Shown: positions 46,356-55,989 of the stretch, piece by piece | Position numbering within the stretch: position 1 is the stretch's first letter | How the letters are laid out: each line of letters starts with the position of its first letter | Source of the DNA: Amphritea atlantica | GTDB taxonomy: Bacteria; Pseudomonadota; Gammaproteobacteria; Pseudomonadales; Balneatricaceae | Assembly (NCBI GenBank): GCA_024397875.1 | Contig: CP073344.1 | Span: 2,037,001 to 2,101,000 of the forward strand | Reading direction: 5' to 3' | Length of the DNA: 64,000 nucleotides | Notes under the pieces: model-generated | The model's input: only the letters and a program-made list of their open reading frames with translations | Told to the model about the DNA's origin: nothing | The model's database searches: none | Position numbers and translations under genes: made by a program

Positions 46356-49300
46356 GCACATCCGCAAAGCCCCCCATGCCTGAACCGTCATCTGAGTCAT
46401 CACCTGATCAGCAGACGCCCCAATCGATCGCCCGACGCCTGACCCTGCTTTTGTTATCTTTACTCGCAGTTATCGTTTTACTGCTAAGCGCTGCTTTTTT
46501 CTATCTGGCGGGTACCAACAGCGGCCTGCAGCAACTGATCTCAGTAAGCCAGCACTGGTTGCCGGGCAGATTAGAGATTCAACAGGTTAACGGCTCAATA
46601 CTCAACCATCCCGATCTTAGAGAAATAACTTACAGACATCCGGAGACCGATCTGAGTTTTAGCCGTATCTCGCTGGAGTGGCAGCCGGCCGCCCTGCTTA
46701 CCGGCAGGTTACACATTATCAGACTGGACATAGACCAACCGGTCATTACTCAGTCAGCAGCCGCAGAAACGGTCCCGGACAGTCAGTCAGCCAGTCCGGC
46801 GCTGAATGATATCACCCTGCCTTTGCAGCTGCAGATCGATGCACTGAACATCAGTGAGCTTAGCCTGATCACTGCAGACGGTCAGCCTGCAGCAGCAACG
46901 ATAATATCAACGGTGTTAGTCAGTCTTCATACCGCTGCGGATACGTTGTTTATTGATCAGCTGCGCATTGTTAGCCCACAGGCCAGTCTGCAGCTAAGTG
47001 GCCAGCTCCAACCCAACGGTCAGTTTCCTGTGACACTGGACACCCAGTGGCAAGTAAGCCTGCCTGATCAACAACCACTTGCAGGGCAAGGCACGATAAC
47101 CGGGACACTTAAGGGCAACAAAAATGCCTTAAAAGTGCAACAGAGACTCAGCGGATTGCTCAACACAGAGCTTTCGGCAGCACTGCAGAATCTGCTGGAA
47201 AAACCGCAGGGACAGCTAGCGCTTAACGAGATAAACACCGATCTGGGACAATTTATCCCTGAGTTAACGGACACCAGATTAACAGGATCCGTTACCGCTG
47301 AAGGTAACACCGATCAGGCCAGGCTCAGTAGCCAGCTGCAGGCCAACCTGCCTGAAATCGGCGAGACACAACTATCACTCCGGCTACACTTTGAAAACAG
47401 CACCCTGCAAATTGACCAGTTGGATCTGACTCAGACCGAACAACCCCAGGGCGACAAGCGCAAAGCCTTAAATCTCCGGCTAACCGGAGATGTGAATATC
47501 GCCAGCACCCCGCTCAGCTTTAATATAAAAGGTCACTGGAACAATCTGCGCTATCCGCTTACCGGTAATGCAGCGTACTTAAGCCCCGAAGGACAGCTGC
47601 AGATCAGCGGTGATCTGCAAAACTATCAGTTTACAGTCGTCAGCTCAGTCGCTGGCAGCACCATACCTCCCGGTCTGTGGACACTTACAGGCACAGGTAA
47701 CGACCGTGAAGCAGGCCCGCTACTGCTGACAGGAAATACGCTTGAAGGCAGTATTGAGCTCAACGGTAAAGTTAGCTGGCGGCCGCAACTGAGCTGGAAT
47801 TTTAACACGACGGGTAAGCAGCTGAATCCCGGAAGTTTCTGGCCTGAGTGGCCTGGCAAGCTGAATTTTCAGGCAGCGGTACAGGGTAGCCAGCCACCGG
47901 CACAACCGCTGCAGCTTCAGCTAGCGATTGAATCACTGAGCGGCGTACTGCGCGATGCCCCCCTCAGCAGCCACGGCAAAATTATGCTTAGCGGCAGCAG
48001 CATCTCCATTCCTGAACTACGGCTAAACGTAGCAACAACAGAGATACTCGCCAGCGGCACCCTTGATGAAAAGCTCAACCTGTCCTGGACCGCTCACTCG
48101 CCGAACCTCAGCCAGCTATTGCCCGGCCTTGCAGGCAGCGTTGATGCAACCGGCTCATTAACAGGCACCCAGACCGCCCCCCGCCTGATCGCCACACTCG
48201 AGGGCCGGCAGCTGGCGTTTGAGACCTATCAAACCACCCGGCTAAGTGCAGCCCTTGATATCGACCTTACCCCTGCTGCCAAATCACATATTCAGTTGGC
48301 CGCCTCACAACTTAATATTGCCGGCAACCAGTGGCAACAGCTGACAATCAATGGCTACGGTACAACTGATCAGCACCAACTGACACTGACAACGGATAAG
48401 GGACCTGCTGATCTCGAACTCAACCTAAGTGGCCAGTGGAAAGATGCCCAATGGCGCGGAACCCTGAGTAAGCTGGATCTTATTCAGCCAGAATTAGGAC
48501 GCTGGCAAATACAGCGCCCGGCGCCCCTAGAGCTGAGCGCCTCAGCCGCTCGCCTTGATAATCTGTGTCTCGGGTCAGACATCACAGAAAACAGCGCCCT
48601 GTGTATCACCGCCAACTGGTCTTCGGCAGCAGGGATTCAGGGTGCCATCACGACTCAACAGCTCTCATTAACTCACCTGCAGCCCTGGATACCCTCTCAG
48701 GCTCAATTAAGTGGTTACCTTGAGTCTGATGTGACATTTTCACAATCACCGGGCTTGCCTCCGGTAGTTGAAGGACGCGCCGTTCTCAAAGGCACCAAGC
48801 TCTTTCTTGAAGCGGATGACCTGCAGATCATCGCTGACGACATTACCCTTCAGCTACAGGGAGAGAATGATCGACTCAGGGCAGATATTGACCTGCCACT
48901 GCAGCAACCCACAGGTCAGCTTTCAGCACGGATTACGGTAGATGATCCTTACCGCAGCAAAAAACTCAGTGGCGACTTGAACCTGACACTGAATGACCTC
49001 CGATTTATTTCGCTGTTCACACCTGAGTTACAGGCAATCACCGGCCAGGTCAGTTCGCAGATGTCGTTCACAGGCTCAGTGGAACAGCCTCAGATTGAAG
49101 GACAACTGACGCTGAGCAATGCCAGTACCGACCTGCCCGCTCTGGGTATCCAGCTGGAACAGATCAATCTCTCAGTGATCGGAAAACCCGGTGACAACGC
49201 CCTGCAGATTAAAGGCGAGATGCATTCCGGAAATGGCCCTGTTCAACTTAACGGACAGTACAACCCGGTGACCGATACCGGTGAGATCTCACTGAAAGGT

Positions 49301-50233
49301 AACCGCTTCGAGGCCATCGCAACTGAGGATATTCAGGCCTGGATATCCCCCTCAGTGCAATTAAGCCTCGCCCCTCAGCGAATCATTTTACGAGGCGAGA
49401 TCAAAATACCGGAAGCCATTATAAAGCCGCCTGACATCGCCGCCACCTCACCTGTATCTGATGATGTGGTGATTGTCGATCCGGCCAATCCGAGCGAACC
49501 AGAGACGATTAGCAAACGCTCACTGGATGCTCAGATCAGGATTACTCTGGGGGATAAAGTCAATCTGGAGGCACTCGGGTTTGAAGGCCGCTTACTGGGC
49601 AGCGTTCTGGTTGAAGATGATGGTCGTCAGGTAACCCGTGCCACCGGTATTATGCAGGTCGCTTCGGGTCAGTATCGCCTCTATGGACAAGACCTGAATA
49701 TCGACCGGGGCAGCCTGGTATACAGCGGAGGTCCCGTGGACAATCCCGGACTGGATCTGAGAATCTCACGCCAGGTGCAAGATGTTACCGCCGGAGCTAA
49801 AGTATCCGGAACCCTCAATGATCCCCGGCTATCGCTGTTCTCCGAGCCTGCAATGCCAGAAAGCAGTCAGCTTTCCTATCTGATGTTTGGTCACGCCCCT
49901 GGCGCTGGCGGCAGCTCAATGACTGAACAGGAACTACTGTTTAAGGCGGCTTCTGCATTGACCCTTAAAGGGGGTAACACCATAGCGGAACAGATATCCG
50001 AAACCTTTAATATCGATGAACTGGGCGTTGCAGGCGGAAATACCGCTACGGACACTTCCTTGTATATCGGTAAATATCTCTCCCCGCGCCTCTATGTTAA
50101 ATATGGGGTCGGATTGCTCGAACCCACCCATACCTTCTTCATGCGCTATCAGCTGAATAACGCCTGGAGCGTGGAAACCGAAACCGCATCTGAACATAAC
50201 GGTGGCGATATTATCTATACGATGGAGCGATAA
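46352..50233 (+). CDS. tamB: Translocation and assembly module inner-membrane protein TamB
   Basis: The protein is 1293 aa, near E. coli TamB (1259). One N-terminal membrane helix (LTLLLLSLLAVIVLLLSAAFFYL, about residues 30-52) precedes a long periplasmic stretch of beta repeats rich in Gln, Leu and Thr. This is the AsmA-like groove that spans the envelope. The DUF490 C-terminus includes LEALGFEGRLLGSVLVEDDG, YRLYGQDLNIDRGSLVYSGGPVDNP-type sequence, SYLMFGHAPG and YLSPRLYVKYGVGLL. GTG at 46352 overlaps the tamA stop (GTGA). TamB binds TamA and moves lipids. Confidence 0.96.
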   Translation: MSTSAKPPMPEPSSESSPDQQTPQSIARRLTLLLLSLLAVIVLLLSAAFFYLAGTNSGLQQLISVSQHWLPGRLEIQQVNGSILNHPDLREITYRHPETDLSFSRISLEWQPAALLTGRLHIIRLDIDQPVITQSAAAETVPDSQSASPALNDITLPLQLQIDALNISELSLITADGQPAAATIISTVLVSLHTAADTLFIDQLRIVSPQASLQLSGQLQPNGQFPVTLDTQWQVSLPDQQPLAGQGTITGTLKGNKNALKVQQRLSGLLNTELSAALQNLLEKPQGQLALNEINTDLGQFIPELTDTRLTGSVTAEGNTDQARLSSQLQANLPEIGETQLSLRLHFENSTLQIDQLDLTQTEQPQGDKRKALNLRLTGDVNIASTPLSFNIKGHWNNLRYPLTGNAAYLSPEGQLQISGDLQNYQFTVVSSVAGSTIPPGLWTLTGTGNDREAGPLLLTGNTLEGSIELNGKVSWRPQLSWNFNTTGKQLNPGSFWPEWPGKLNFQAAVQGSQPPAQPLQLQLAIESLSGVLRDAPLSSHGKIMLSGSSISIPELRLNVATTEILASGTLDEKLNLSWTAHSPNLSQLLPGLAGSVDATGSLTGTQTAPRLIATLEGRQLAFETYQTTRLSAALDIDLTPAAKSHIQLAASQLNIAGNQWQQLTINGYGTTDQHQLTLTTDKGPADLELNLSGQWKDAQWRGTLSKLDLIQPELGRWQIQRPAPLELSASAARLDNLCLGSDITENSALCITANWSSAAGIQGAITTQQLSLTHLQPWIPSQAQLSGYLESDVTFSQSPGLPPVVEGRAVLKGTKLFLEADDLQIIADDITLQLQGENDRLRADIDLPLQQPTGQLSARITVDDPYRSKKLSGDLNLTLNDLRFISLFTPELQAITGQVSSQMSFTGSVEQPQIEGQLTLSNASTDLPALGIQLEQINLSVIGKPGDNALQIKGEMHSGNGPVQLNGQYNPVTDTGEISLKGNRFEAIATEDIQAWISPSVQLSLAPQRIILRGEIKIPEAIIKPPDIAATSPVSDDVVIVDPANPSEPETISKRSLDAQIRITLGDKVNLEALGFEGRLLGSVLVEDDGRQVTRATGIMQVASGQYRLYGQDLNIDRGSLVYSGGPVDNPGLDLRISRQVQDVTAGAKVSGTLNDPRLSLFSEPAMPESSQLSYLMFGHAPGAGGSSMTEQELLFKAASALTLKGGNTIAEQISETFNIDELGVAGGNTATDTSLYIGKYLSPRLYVKYGVGLLEPTHTFFMRYQLNNAWSVETETASEHNGGDIIYTMER

Positions 50234-50287
50234 CAACTCAGCGCATAGCTAGAAAAGAGTCGGTTCAGCAGGCTTACTGATCCGCCG

Positions 50288-51013
50288 TTAGTCAGATAGC
50301 TGACCGTTACGCAACATCTTGATCGCAGCGTTATCACCGCCACCTACGCCAAAGATATCAGCATAACGCAGTGCAGCATTAGCATGTTCGCGCATCAGTG
50401 CTTCAGCCCGGGTACCCTGCCTGTTTATCAGTGCATCGAAGACTAAGTGATGCTGAACATTGGCAAAAGTAAGCCGTAAATACTCCCGATCCATCGCTGA
50501 GCTATCAATTGCGATTGAACTGACCGATGCAAAGGGAATATGGTCGTTCAGCATGATTGCATTCTTAACGGCGCTATTGCCGCAGTTATCGATGATCGTG
50601 TTATGAAAAGTCATATTCAGATCATGAAACGAGACCACATCCTCCTCGTCTATAGTGCCACGGGAAAACAACTGATCGCCCTGATCCAGACATTTTTTAA
50701 GGGTTTCACGAACAGTCTCAGTCATACCAGCCTCGGCTAGCAAACGTGCTGCCATTCCCTCAAGCACACCGCGCACGTCAACCGCATTTCTGATCTCCTC
50801 AGAACTAATCTCGCGAACAGCATATCCCCGCGCACCAACAGTCTGTAATAAGCCCTCCTGTGCCAGTAGCTTCAGCGCAACCCGGATAGGGGTTCGGGAA
50901 ACACCCAGCCTCTCAGCAAGCGACTCTTCACGCAACCGTTCTCCTGCGGCGAGATCTCCGTTAACAATCATCTGCCGTAACGATAGAATAACGCGCTGCC
51001 CCTGCTTACTCAT
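50288..51013 (-). CDS. GntR-family regulator, FadR subfamily (FCD domain)
   Basis: The protein is 241 aa. The winged HTH (residues 5-70) contains ERLREESLAERLGVSRTPIRVALKLLAQEGLL. The FCD effector domain (about 80-225) has the metal-binding DLNMTFHNTII pattern (D-x3-H). FCD proteins respond to carboxylic acids. It is divergent from an orphan TRAP binding protein across 459 bp, so it probably represses that gene. VanR-type relatives sense vanillate; that ligand is a guess. Confidence 0.92.
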   Translation of the reverse strand: MSKQGQRVILSLRQMIVNGDLAAGERLREESLAERLGVSRTPIRVALKLLAQEGLLQTVGARGYAVREISSEEIRNAVDVRGVLEGMAARLLAEAGMTETVRETLKKCLDQGDQLFSRGTIDEEDVVSFHDLNMTFHNTIIDNCGNSAVKNAIMLNDHIPFASVSSIAIDSSAMDREYLRLTFANVQHHLVFDALINRQGTRAEALMREHANAALRYADIFGVGGGDNAAIKMLRNGQLSD

Positions 51014-51472
51014 GAAGACTCCCGATAAACTTTCTGCTTATTCAAAACCTGGCAACCAAGCCAGCTTGGACACAAATACCAAAAACCTATACCCAACATC
51101 AAAAACAAATACCAACTTATCCTTATGTTTTTTAAGAAATAAAGAAACAAAATAGATTAGACAAAATATATCACAAACAAAAAATCTTTACATTTTTGAA
51201 TCCAATAACCTATATTCCTAAGAAGCTTTAGCAACATCCCGAACTCTCAGGACAGACACAGGAAGCACATAAGCCAGCAACGCAGCTACAGTACTTAATC
51301 ATTATAACAAGTGTACATAAACCTATATTACTAATAACAATAAACAGATGCAGACCTGCAAAACCGATAATATCCCGGCCCCCTCTTCCTCACTGAGGAT
51401 ACAGAAAAGAAGAAAGCCCGGGTTATGCGGTAAAAGTCTGCGCATCATGAAGATGATGTATAGGAGAAAAAA
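51014..51472. other. Intergenic region between GntR-type regulator and orphan dctP
   Basis: About 460 bp, AT-rich. A near-identical 14-base direct repeat, AACCTATATT(C/A)CTA, occurs at 51207-51220 and 51320-51333, and may be regulatory. AGGAG lies before the dctP start. I see no gene. Confidence 0.45.
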
Positions 51473-52498
51473 ATGTCTAAATTTTTGACCCGTTTAACAG
51501 CCGTTAGCCTGGTATCAGCAGCACTTCTTTCTACCGCCCAGGCCGCAGAATTCACTATTCGACTGGGTCATCTCTGGCCTGCAGTTGCCGGCCCTCACAA
51601 AAACCTTATTCAACCCTGGGCAGATAAAATTGAAGCGGAATCAGGCGGTCGAATCTCTGTTGAGGTTTACCCCTCAGGCACCCTGGCTAAGCCTCCCGCT
51701 CAGTATGATGCGGTTAAAAACGGCATTATGGATGCGACAGCAACGGTGCAGGGTTATAGTGCAAATCGTTTCCCGCTGACACAAATCGTAGAGCTGCCGG
51801 GTGTCGCCAAAAACGCGGTTAATGGTTCCTGTATTTTGCAAAGCCTGCTTGATGAAAATCTCATTGCCCAAGAGTATAAAGATACCAAGCCTATTTTCCT
51901 CTATACACACGGCGCGGGGCTTTTACACACCAAAGATACGCTTATCAAGGTGCCATCAGACTTGTCAGGCCTGCGCATTCGCCGTCCAACCACCGTTGTC
52001 GCAGAACTCCTGACCGAGCTAAACGCACAGCCGGTCGGTATGCCGGCACCCGGCTCGTATACCTCAATGCAACGGGGCGTAATTGATGGTGTGGCCTTTC
52101 CATGGGAAGCGATGGCCTCTTTCCGCCTGAATGAGTTAACCAACGCCCACACTGAAGTAGGTGGCCTGTATACAATATCCTTCATCGTCACGATGAACAA
52201 AGGCACCTATAACAGCCTGCCAGCTGATCTGCAGGCCGTAATCGATAAAAACTCTGGCATCACATGGGCTGAAAAAGCAGGCGAAGTGTTTGACGCTCTG
52301 GATGTCATAGGCAAAAAACAGGCTGAAGATGCGGGTCATCAGATCTACACCATCGAAGGAGGCGTAAACAACCCGGCATGGAAACCGCTTCTGGATAAAG
52401 CATCGAAGAGCTATATTGAAGCCCTGGAAGCAAAAGGACTACCGGCTGAAAAAACTTACAACCGGGCAAAAGAGCTGGCTGCCAGCTGCCCATCCTGA
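51473..52498 (+). CDS. Orphan TRAP transporter solute-binding protein (DctP), paralogue of the lig-operon DctP
   Basis: The protein is 341 aa with a signal peptide (TRLTAVSLVSAALLSTAQA, mature AEFTIRLGHLWP). It shares long blocks with the protein at 26812-27834: SGTLAKPPAQYDAVKN, NRFPLTQIVELPG, KNAVNGSCIL, GLRIRRPT, QPVGMPAPGSY, QRGVIDGV, EVGGLYT and a C-terminal Cys. There are no dctQ or dctM genes nearby. It may use the DctQM of the lig operon or act as a separate sensor or receptor. Control by the divergent GntR-type gene is likely. Confidence 0.95.
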   Translation: MSKFLTRLTAVSLVSAALLSTAQAAEFTIRLGHLWPAVAGPHKNLIQPWADKIEAESGGRISVEVYPSGTLAKPPAQYDAVKNGIMDATATVQGYSANRFPLTQIVELPGVAKNAVNGSCILQSLLDENLIAQEYKDTKPIFLYTHGAGLLHTKDTLIKVPSDLSGLRIRRPTTVVAELLTELNAQPVGMPAPGSYTSMQRGVIDGVAFPWEAMASFRLNELTNAHTEVGGLYTISFIVTMNKGTYNSLPADLQAVIDKNSGITWAEKAGEVFDALDVIGKKQAEDAGHQIYTIEGGVNNPAWKPLLDKASKSYIEALEAKGLPAEKTYNRAKELAASCPS

Positions 52499-52637
52499 TC
52501 GCTGGATAGAATCCGGGAATAACTTTCAGCCCGAGACCTCTGAACCGACGCATCATCTATGAACGGTTCAGAGGTATTAAGACTCCTTCCCAGCAGATCT
52601 CTTTTCCCACCATTCAGCCTAAGCGCCCTCCTCTATC

Positions 52638-53456
52638 AAAGGCTACGTAACAGAACAACGCAGACTTCAGGCGGAGTCTATAAACAGCAACTCAACACAC
52701 CTGGAGCAGTCTGCGGAGCGTAGCATGAGAATTGCCAACGAGCAGAGCCAGGGTGTCGAGTCGGGATGTCGCAGAAAATGCTCAACACACCGCGACAGAA
52801 ACGGCTAAAACAGTTGATATCTCTCACAAAGGGAAAGAGATAATCAATAACTCAGTTATCAAATTTCAGAATCTGGCCCGCTCCGTTACTCACTCTGAAG
52901 AGGTGATTACAGACCTGGCCAGAGAATCTTAAAACATTGCCTCAGTGCTTGACGTAATCCGCGGGATTGCTGATCAAACCAACCTGTTTGCCCTGAATGC
53001 CGCTATAGAAGCTGCCAGAGCCGGCGATCATGGGCGGGGCTTTGCGGTTGTTTCCGACGAGGTTCGTTCGCTGGCAAGTAAAACCCAGACCTCAACCGAA
53101 GAAATACAAACAATGATAGAGAAACTGCAATCAGGAGCAAGACTGGCAGTAAGCTCTGTTCGCGAGGGCTAACACAGGTAAATTCCTCTGTCGAGCTGGT
53201 TGAAAGCACGTAAGAGCTACTGAATGACATTGAGACATCCGCATCGCGGGTGAACGATATGGCTACCCAGATTGCCTCTGCAACCGAAGAGCAAAGCCTG
53301 GTCACCGAGGAGATTAACCAGAACCTGACCCAACTGAATGATCAGAACCGGGTTTCCAGCGGTCTCATCCATGATACACAGACTATATCGATCTCATTGA
53401 AGCAGGTCGCCAGTGAGCTGTATGGCAAAATGAAGCGCTTCAAAGTCGGTCACTAA
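52638..53456 (+). pseudogene. Methyl-accepting chemotaxis protein, degraded C-terminal signalling domain
   Basis: Recognisable MCP sequence lies in changing frames: TEQRRLQAESINSNST, then a frameshift near 52757, DVAENAQHTATETAKT, a TAA at 52930-52932, and the conserved hairpin tip [25 protein letters not shown] second frameshift follows near 53168 and another TAA at 53211-53213, and the remnant ends with ASATEEQSLVTEEINQNL. N-terminal sensor and membrane parts are missing. At least four lesions rule out function. A terminator follows directly. Confidence 0.92.
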
Positions 53457-53470
53457 TAAGTCACCCTATA

Positions 53471-53498
53471 AAAAAACGCCCCAACCGGGGCGTTTTTT
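53471..53498. terminator. Strong bidirectional terminator
   Basis: AAAAAACGCCCC-AACC-GGGGCGTTTTTT is a perfect 12-base stem. It ends the minus-strand roadblock/PAS operon and the decayed chemoreceptor. Confidence 0.95.
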
Positions 53499-53518
53499 CT
53501 GGACCAATATTATTCCGC

Positions 53519-54265
53519 TTAATCGATAAGCGTGTCGATAAGGTCAATCATAAACTCAGTCTGCTCTGAGTCCATCGGCTCCCAGTTATCGATGTCCATA
53601 CTTTCCAGCACACCCTTACCTTTCTCATCCTCCTGCATGGTCAGCAAAGCGGCCTGAATTGCAGGAATATGTTCAGCCATTCTCGGGCCTACCAGCAGGC
53701 TGTGATGGACAACACTGATCTGGCTACTCACCAGAACCCGCATTTTCGAACGAATCAGTTCAGACAGTTCATCATATGCGTCTTTAAGAAAAAATCCTGC
53801 ATCAGCATCGCCGTTTAACAGGTTTTTAGCGACGACAACATAGCTGCTATATTCCTTTATCTCAGTGTTGTTTTTATCCAGGTCTGCAGACTCCAGCATA
53901 ATCATACCCATGGTATGCACATCCGGATCGTCTGTGGTCGCCACGCGACATCCTGAACTCAGATCTTCAACTGTCTGAAAAGGAGACTCAGCATTGACCG
54001 CAATAACCGTTTCATCAGATTTACTGGCAGGTCTTACAACCGCCTGAAATCCCATCTCGCGCACCAGCATAGAGGCGTCATACGGATTGGCATAAATCAG
54101 ATCAAACTTATCGGCACGAATATCGGTTCGCTGCGTATCAAAGTTATCATACAGTTCAAGATGGATACCAACATCCAGCTTACGCTGTAACCAGGTGTTA
54201 AAGAAATACCATCCTGAAATATGGTCTGGCGCAAAGTCAGGGCTGACCGTGAGATTATATGTCAT
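53519..54265 (-). CDS. PhnD-like substrate-binding protein without signal peptide
   Basis: The protein is 248 aa from ATG at 54265, which has GAGGAG eight bases upstream; a GTG at 54274 overlapping the PAS stop is possible. It resembles PhnD/phosphonate-type binding proteins: FDLIYANPYDASMLVREMGF, VEDLSSGCRVATTDDPDVHTMG, and VVVAKNLLNGDADAGFFLKDAYDEL. It starts directly with strand MTYNLTVSPDFAPDHIS and lacks any export signal, so it should be cytoplasmic. It is the last gene of the six-gene operon. A ligand-sensing role is an inference. Confidence 0.78.
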   Translation of the reverse strand: MTYNLTVSPDFAPDHISGWYFFNTWLQRKLDVGIHLELYDNFDTQRTDIRADKFDLIYANPYDASMLVREMGFQAVVRPASKSDETVIAVNAESPFQTVEDLSSGCRVATTDDPDVHTMGMIMLESADLDKNNTEIKEYSSYVVVAKNLLNGDADAGFFLKDAYDELSELIRSKMRVLVSSQISVVHHSLLVGPRMAEHIPAIQAALLTMQEDEKGKGVLESMDIDNWEPMDSEQTEFMIDLIDTLID

Positions 54266-54270
54266 CTTTA

Positions 54271-54741
54271 TCACTCCTCAGCCATCAGTGTCTTATACAG
54301 CGCTTCGCTCTCTTCAATTTTACTACGCGAAGGCTTACGGCGAACCGAGGTGTAACCCACCAGCTTACCATTGCGGATATTTGGTATAACCGTGGCCTTT
54401 ACCCAATAATAAGCACCATCTTTACGCAGGTTCTTTACATAACCATGCCACTTTGTACCCTGTTCGATAGTATCCCAGAGTCCTTTAAAGGCCACTGCAG
54501 GCATATCGGGGTGGCGCAAAATGTAATGATTAGTTCCGATCAGTTCATCTTCACTGTAACCGGACATATCTATAAATGCCTGATTCGCATGGGTAATAAA
54601 GCCTTGCGGATCAGTTCTGGACACGATCAGTTTGCCATCCGGATAAGGAACTTCCCGATCAACGATATCTGTCGTGCGCTTGGTACCATCAAAATATGTT
54701 ATTTCAACGGTACGCACTTCTCCTGTGTCTTGCTCAGACAT
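54271..54741 (-). CDS. Stand-alone PAS-domain protein (Aer-like PAS)
   Basis: The protein is 156 aa. The PAS domain spans about residues 35-140: LIVSRTDPQGFITHANQAFIDMSGYSEDELIG, NHYILRHPDMPAVAFKGLWDTIEQG, and WHGYVKNLRKDGAYYWVKATVIPN. This pattern, including the W-x-G-x-x-K-N-x-R-K-D-G, is typical of Aer-type PAS domains that bind FAD. There is no HAMP, methyl-accepting or kinase part. It is coupled to the PhnD-like gene. Confidence 0.9.
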   Translation of the reverse strand: MSEQDTGEVRTVEITYFDGTKRTTDIVDREVPYPDGKLIVSRTDPQGFITHANQAFIDMSGYSEDELIGTNHYILRHPDMPAVAFKGLWDTIEQGTKWHGYVKNLRKDGAYYWVKATVIPNIRNGKLVGYTSVRRKPSRSKIEESEALYKTLMAEE

Positions 54742-54820
54742 ACTTACGCCTTCTTCGCTCAGGCACTGCGAATCACCCCTGCTAGCAGTTCGATCCTGAA
54801 TCAGTGCCAGTTGTTAACGA

Positions 54821-55183
54821 TTAAAGGATCTTACCGATCGCTTCTGCCGCACGCTTAACGTCCAGGAATATCAGACCCAGACGCGCATTCGGCTTAGCAA
54901 CAACAGTCAGAACTGAGTCCTGATTCGCATGGGTCATCAGGATATACCCCTCATCCCCTTTCACCAGTACCTGCTCAAGCTCACCCCGGGCCAGCTCTTT
55001 CGCTGTACGCTCACCCAGAGACAACATGGCAGCACTCATTGCACCAACACGGTCTTCATCCATACTTGATGGCAGCAGCGCCGCAATCATCAGGCCATCT
55101 GTAGAAATAACCGCAGAGGCTTCGATATCAGCAGATGTGCCGTTGAGATCACTCAAAATTGAGGTCAGCATCTCAGAACGCAT
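54821..55183 (-). CDS. Roadblock/LC7-domain protein
   Basis: The protein is 120 aa, consisting of one roadblock/LC7 domain: LTSILSDLNGTSADIEASAVISTDGLMIAALLP, GAMSAAMLSLGERTAKELARGELEQVLVKGDEGYILM-type core and LTVVAKPNARLGLIFLDVKRAAEAI. Such proteins usually dimerise and bind Ras-like GTPases (MglB with MglA). No GTPase gene is in the window. GGAAGGAG lies before the ATG. Confidence 0.92.
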   Translation of the reverse strand: MRSEMLTSILSDLNGTSADIEASAVISTDGLMIAALLPSSMDEDRVGAMSAAMLSLGERTAKELARGELEQVLVKGDEGYILMTHANQDSVLTVVAKPNARLGLIFLDVKRAAEAIGKIL

Positions 55184-55236
55184 AGAACACTCCTTCCATT
55201 TCTTTTCCCTGTATGGGAGTTCATTAAATCTATCAA

Positions 55237-55989
55237 TTAGTAATCGAGATACCGACGGGCAAGGCTCGCCAGTATTTCAGCAAAGGCTTGCTGATTCAGC
55301 TTAGGCATATCAGATACAACCAGCGTAAAACGCTGATGACCGATATATATCCCCCAAAAACCAAGCTGACTTTGGCCTGCAGCATTAATAATGCCCCAGG
55401 AGTCTCCCGCCACACTCAGATCACTGGTTAAAATATGCTTATGACGCTCCTGCAGGGACAGCAGGTCCGCCGCAAGCGCAGCCAGGTTTTCAGATTGCTC
55501 GGCAGAATAACCTGCCGAAGAAAGACAAAAACCCTGATCATCTGCTAACAACGCCTTACCACTATCAGATATCTGCTTCAGCAGAGCAGGCAGTATATCT
55601 TCAAGCGGTCCCCTCTTTATCTCGGGAGGCGATTCAGACAGCGCCACAAAGCCCCGGTCAAGCAGCTGCTGAAACAACCCCATGGCCTGAGTCTCGTCAA
55701 GATCAGCCAGCTCAGAAACCAGCTCCAGTGAGTAGAGCAGTTGAAAATCAGTTGACAGTAACTGCATCAACATTGCCCTCGCATCATCCGGGGCTGAATT
55801 CAATGTGGCAAAATAGGCTCCGCTAGGGGTTATAGCGATATACCGAATGGAGTCCTGATTGTAATCTCCCACCAAAATATCTCCGGCTACGTTTTTATAA
55901 GTTACAAAATCCCTTATCGCCACGGTACTGCAGAAGAAATAAAGGGTCGTCAACTGCGGTTTTCTTTTACCTGAATACCCCCAGGGCAA
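55237..55989 (-). CDS. Unknown protein with C-terminal roadblock/LC7-like domain
   Basis: The protein is 250 aa from a TTG start at 55989, overlapping the preceding gene by 23 bases; a later GTG near VAIRDF is equally possible, so the start is uncertain. The N-terminal half (SIRYIAITPSGAYFATLNS, LYSLELVSELADLDETQAMGLFQQLLDRGFVAL) looks like a small winged-helix or mixed fold. The C-terminal 110 residues (SGKALLADDQGFCLSSAG, LAALAADLLSLQERHKH, QRFTLVVSDMPKLNQQAF) follow the roadblock sheet-helix order. It could pair with the neighbouring roadblock protein. Confidence 0.65.
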   Translation of the reverse strand: MPWGYSGKRKPQLTTLYFFCSTVAIRDFVTYKNVAGDILVGDYNQDSIRYIAITPSGAYFATLNSAPDDARAMLMQLLSTDFQLLYSLELVSELADLDETQAMGLFQQLLDRGFVALSESPPEIKRGPLEDILPALLKQISDSGKALLADDQGFCLSSAGYSAEQSENLAALAADLLSLQERHKHILTSDLSVAGDSWGIINAAGQSQLGFWGIYIGHQRFTLVVSDMPKLNQQAFAEILASLARRYLDY

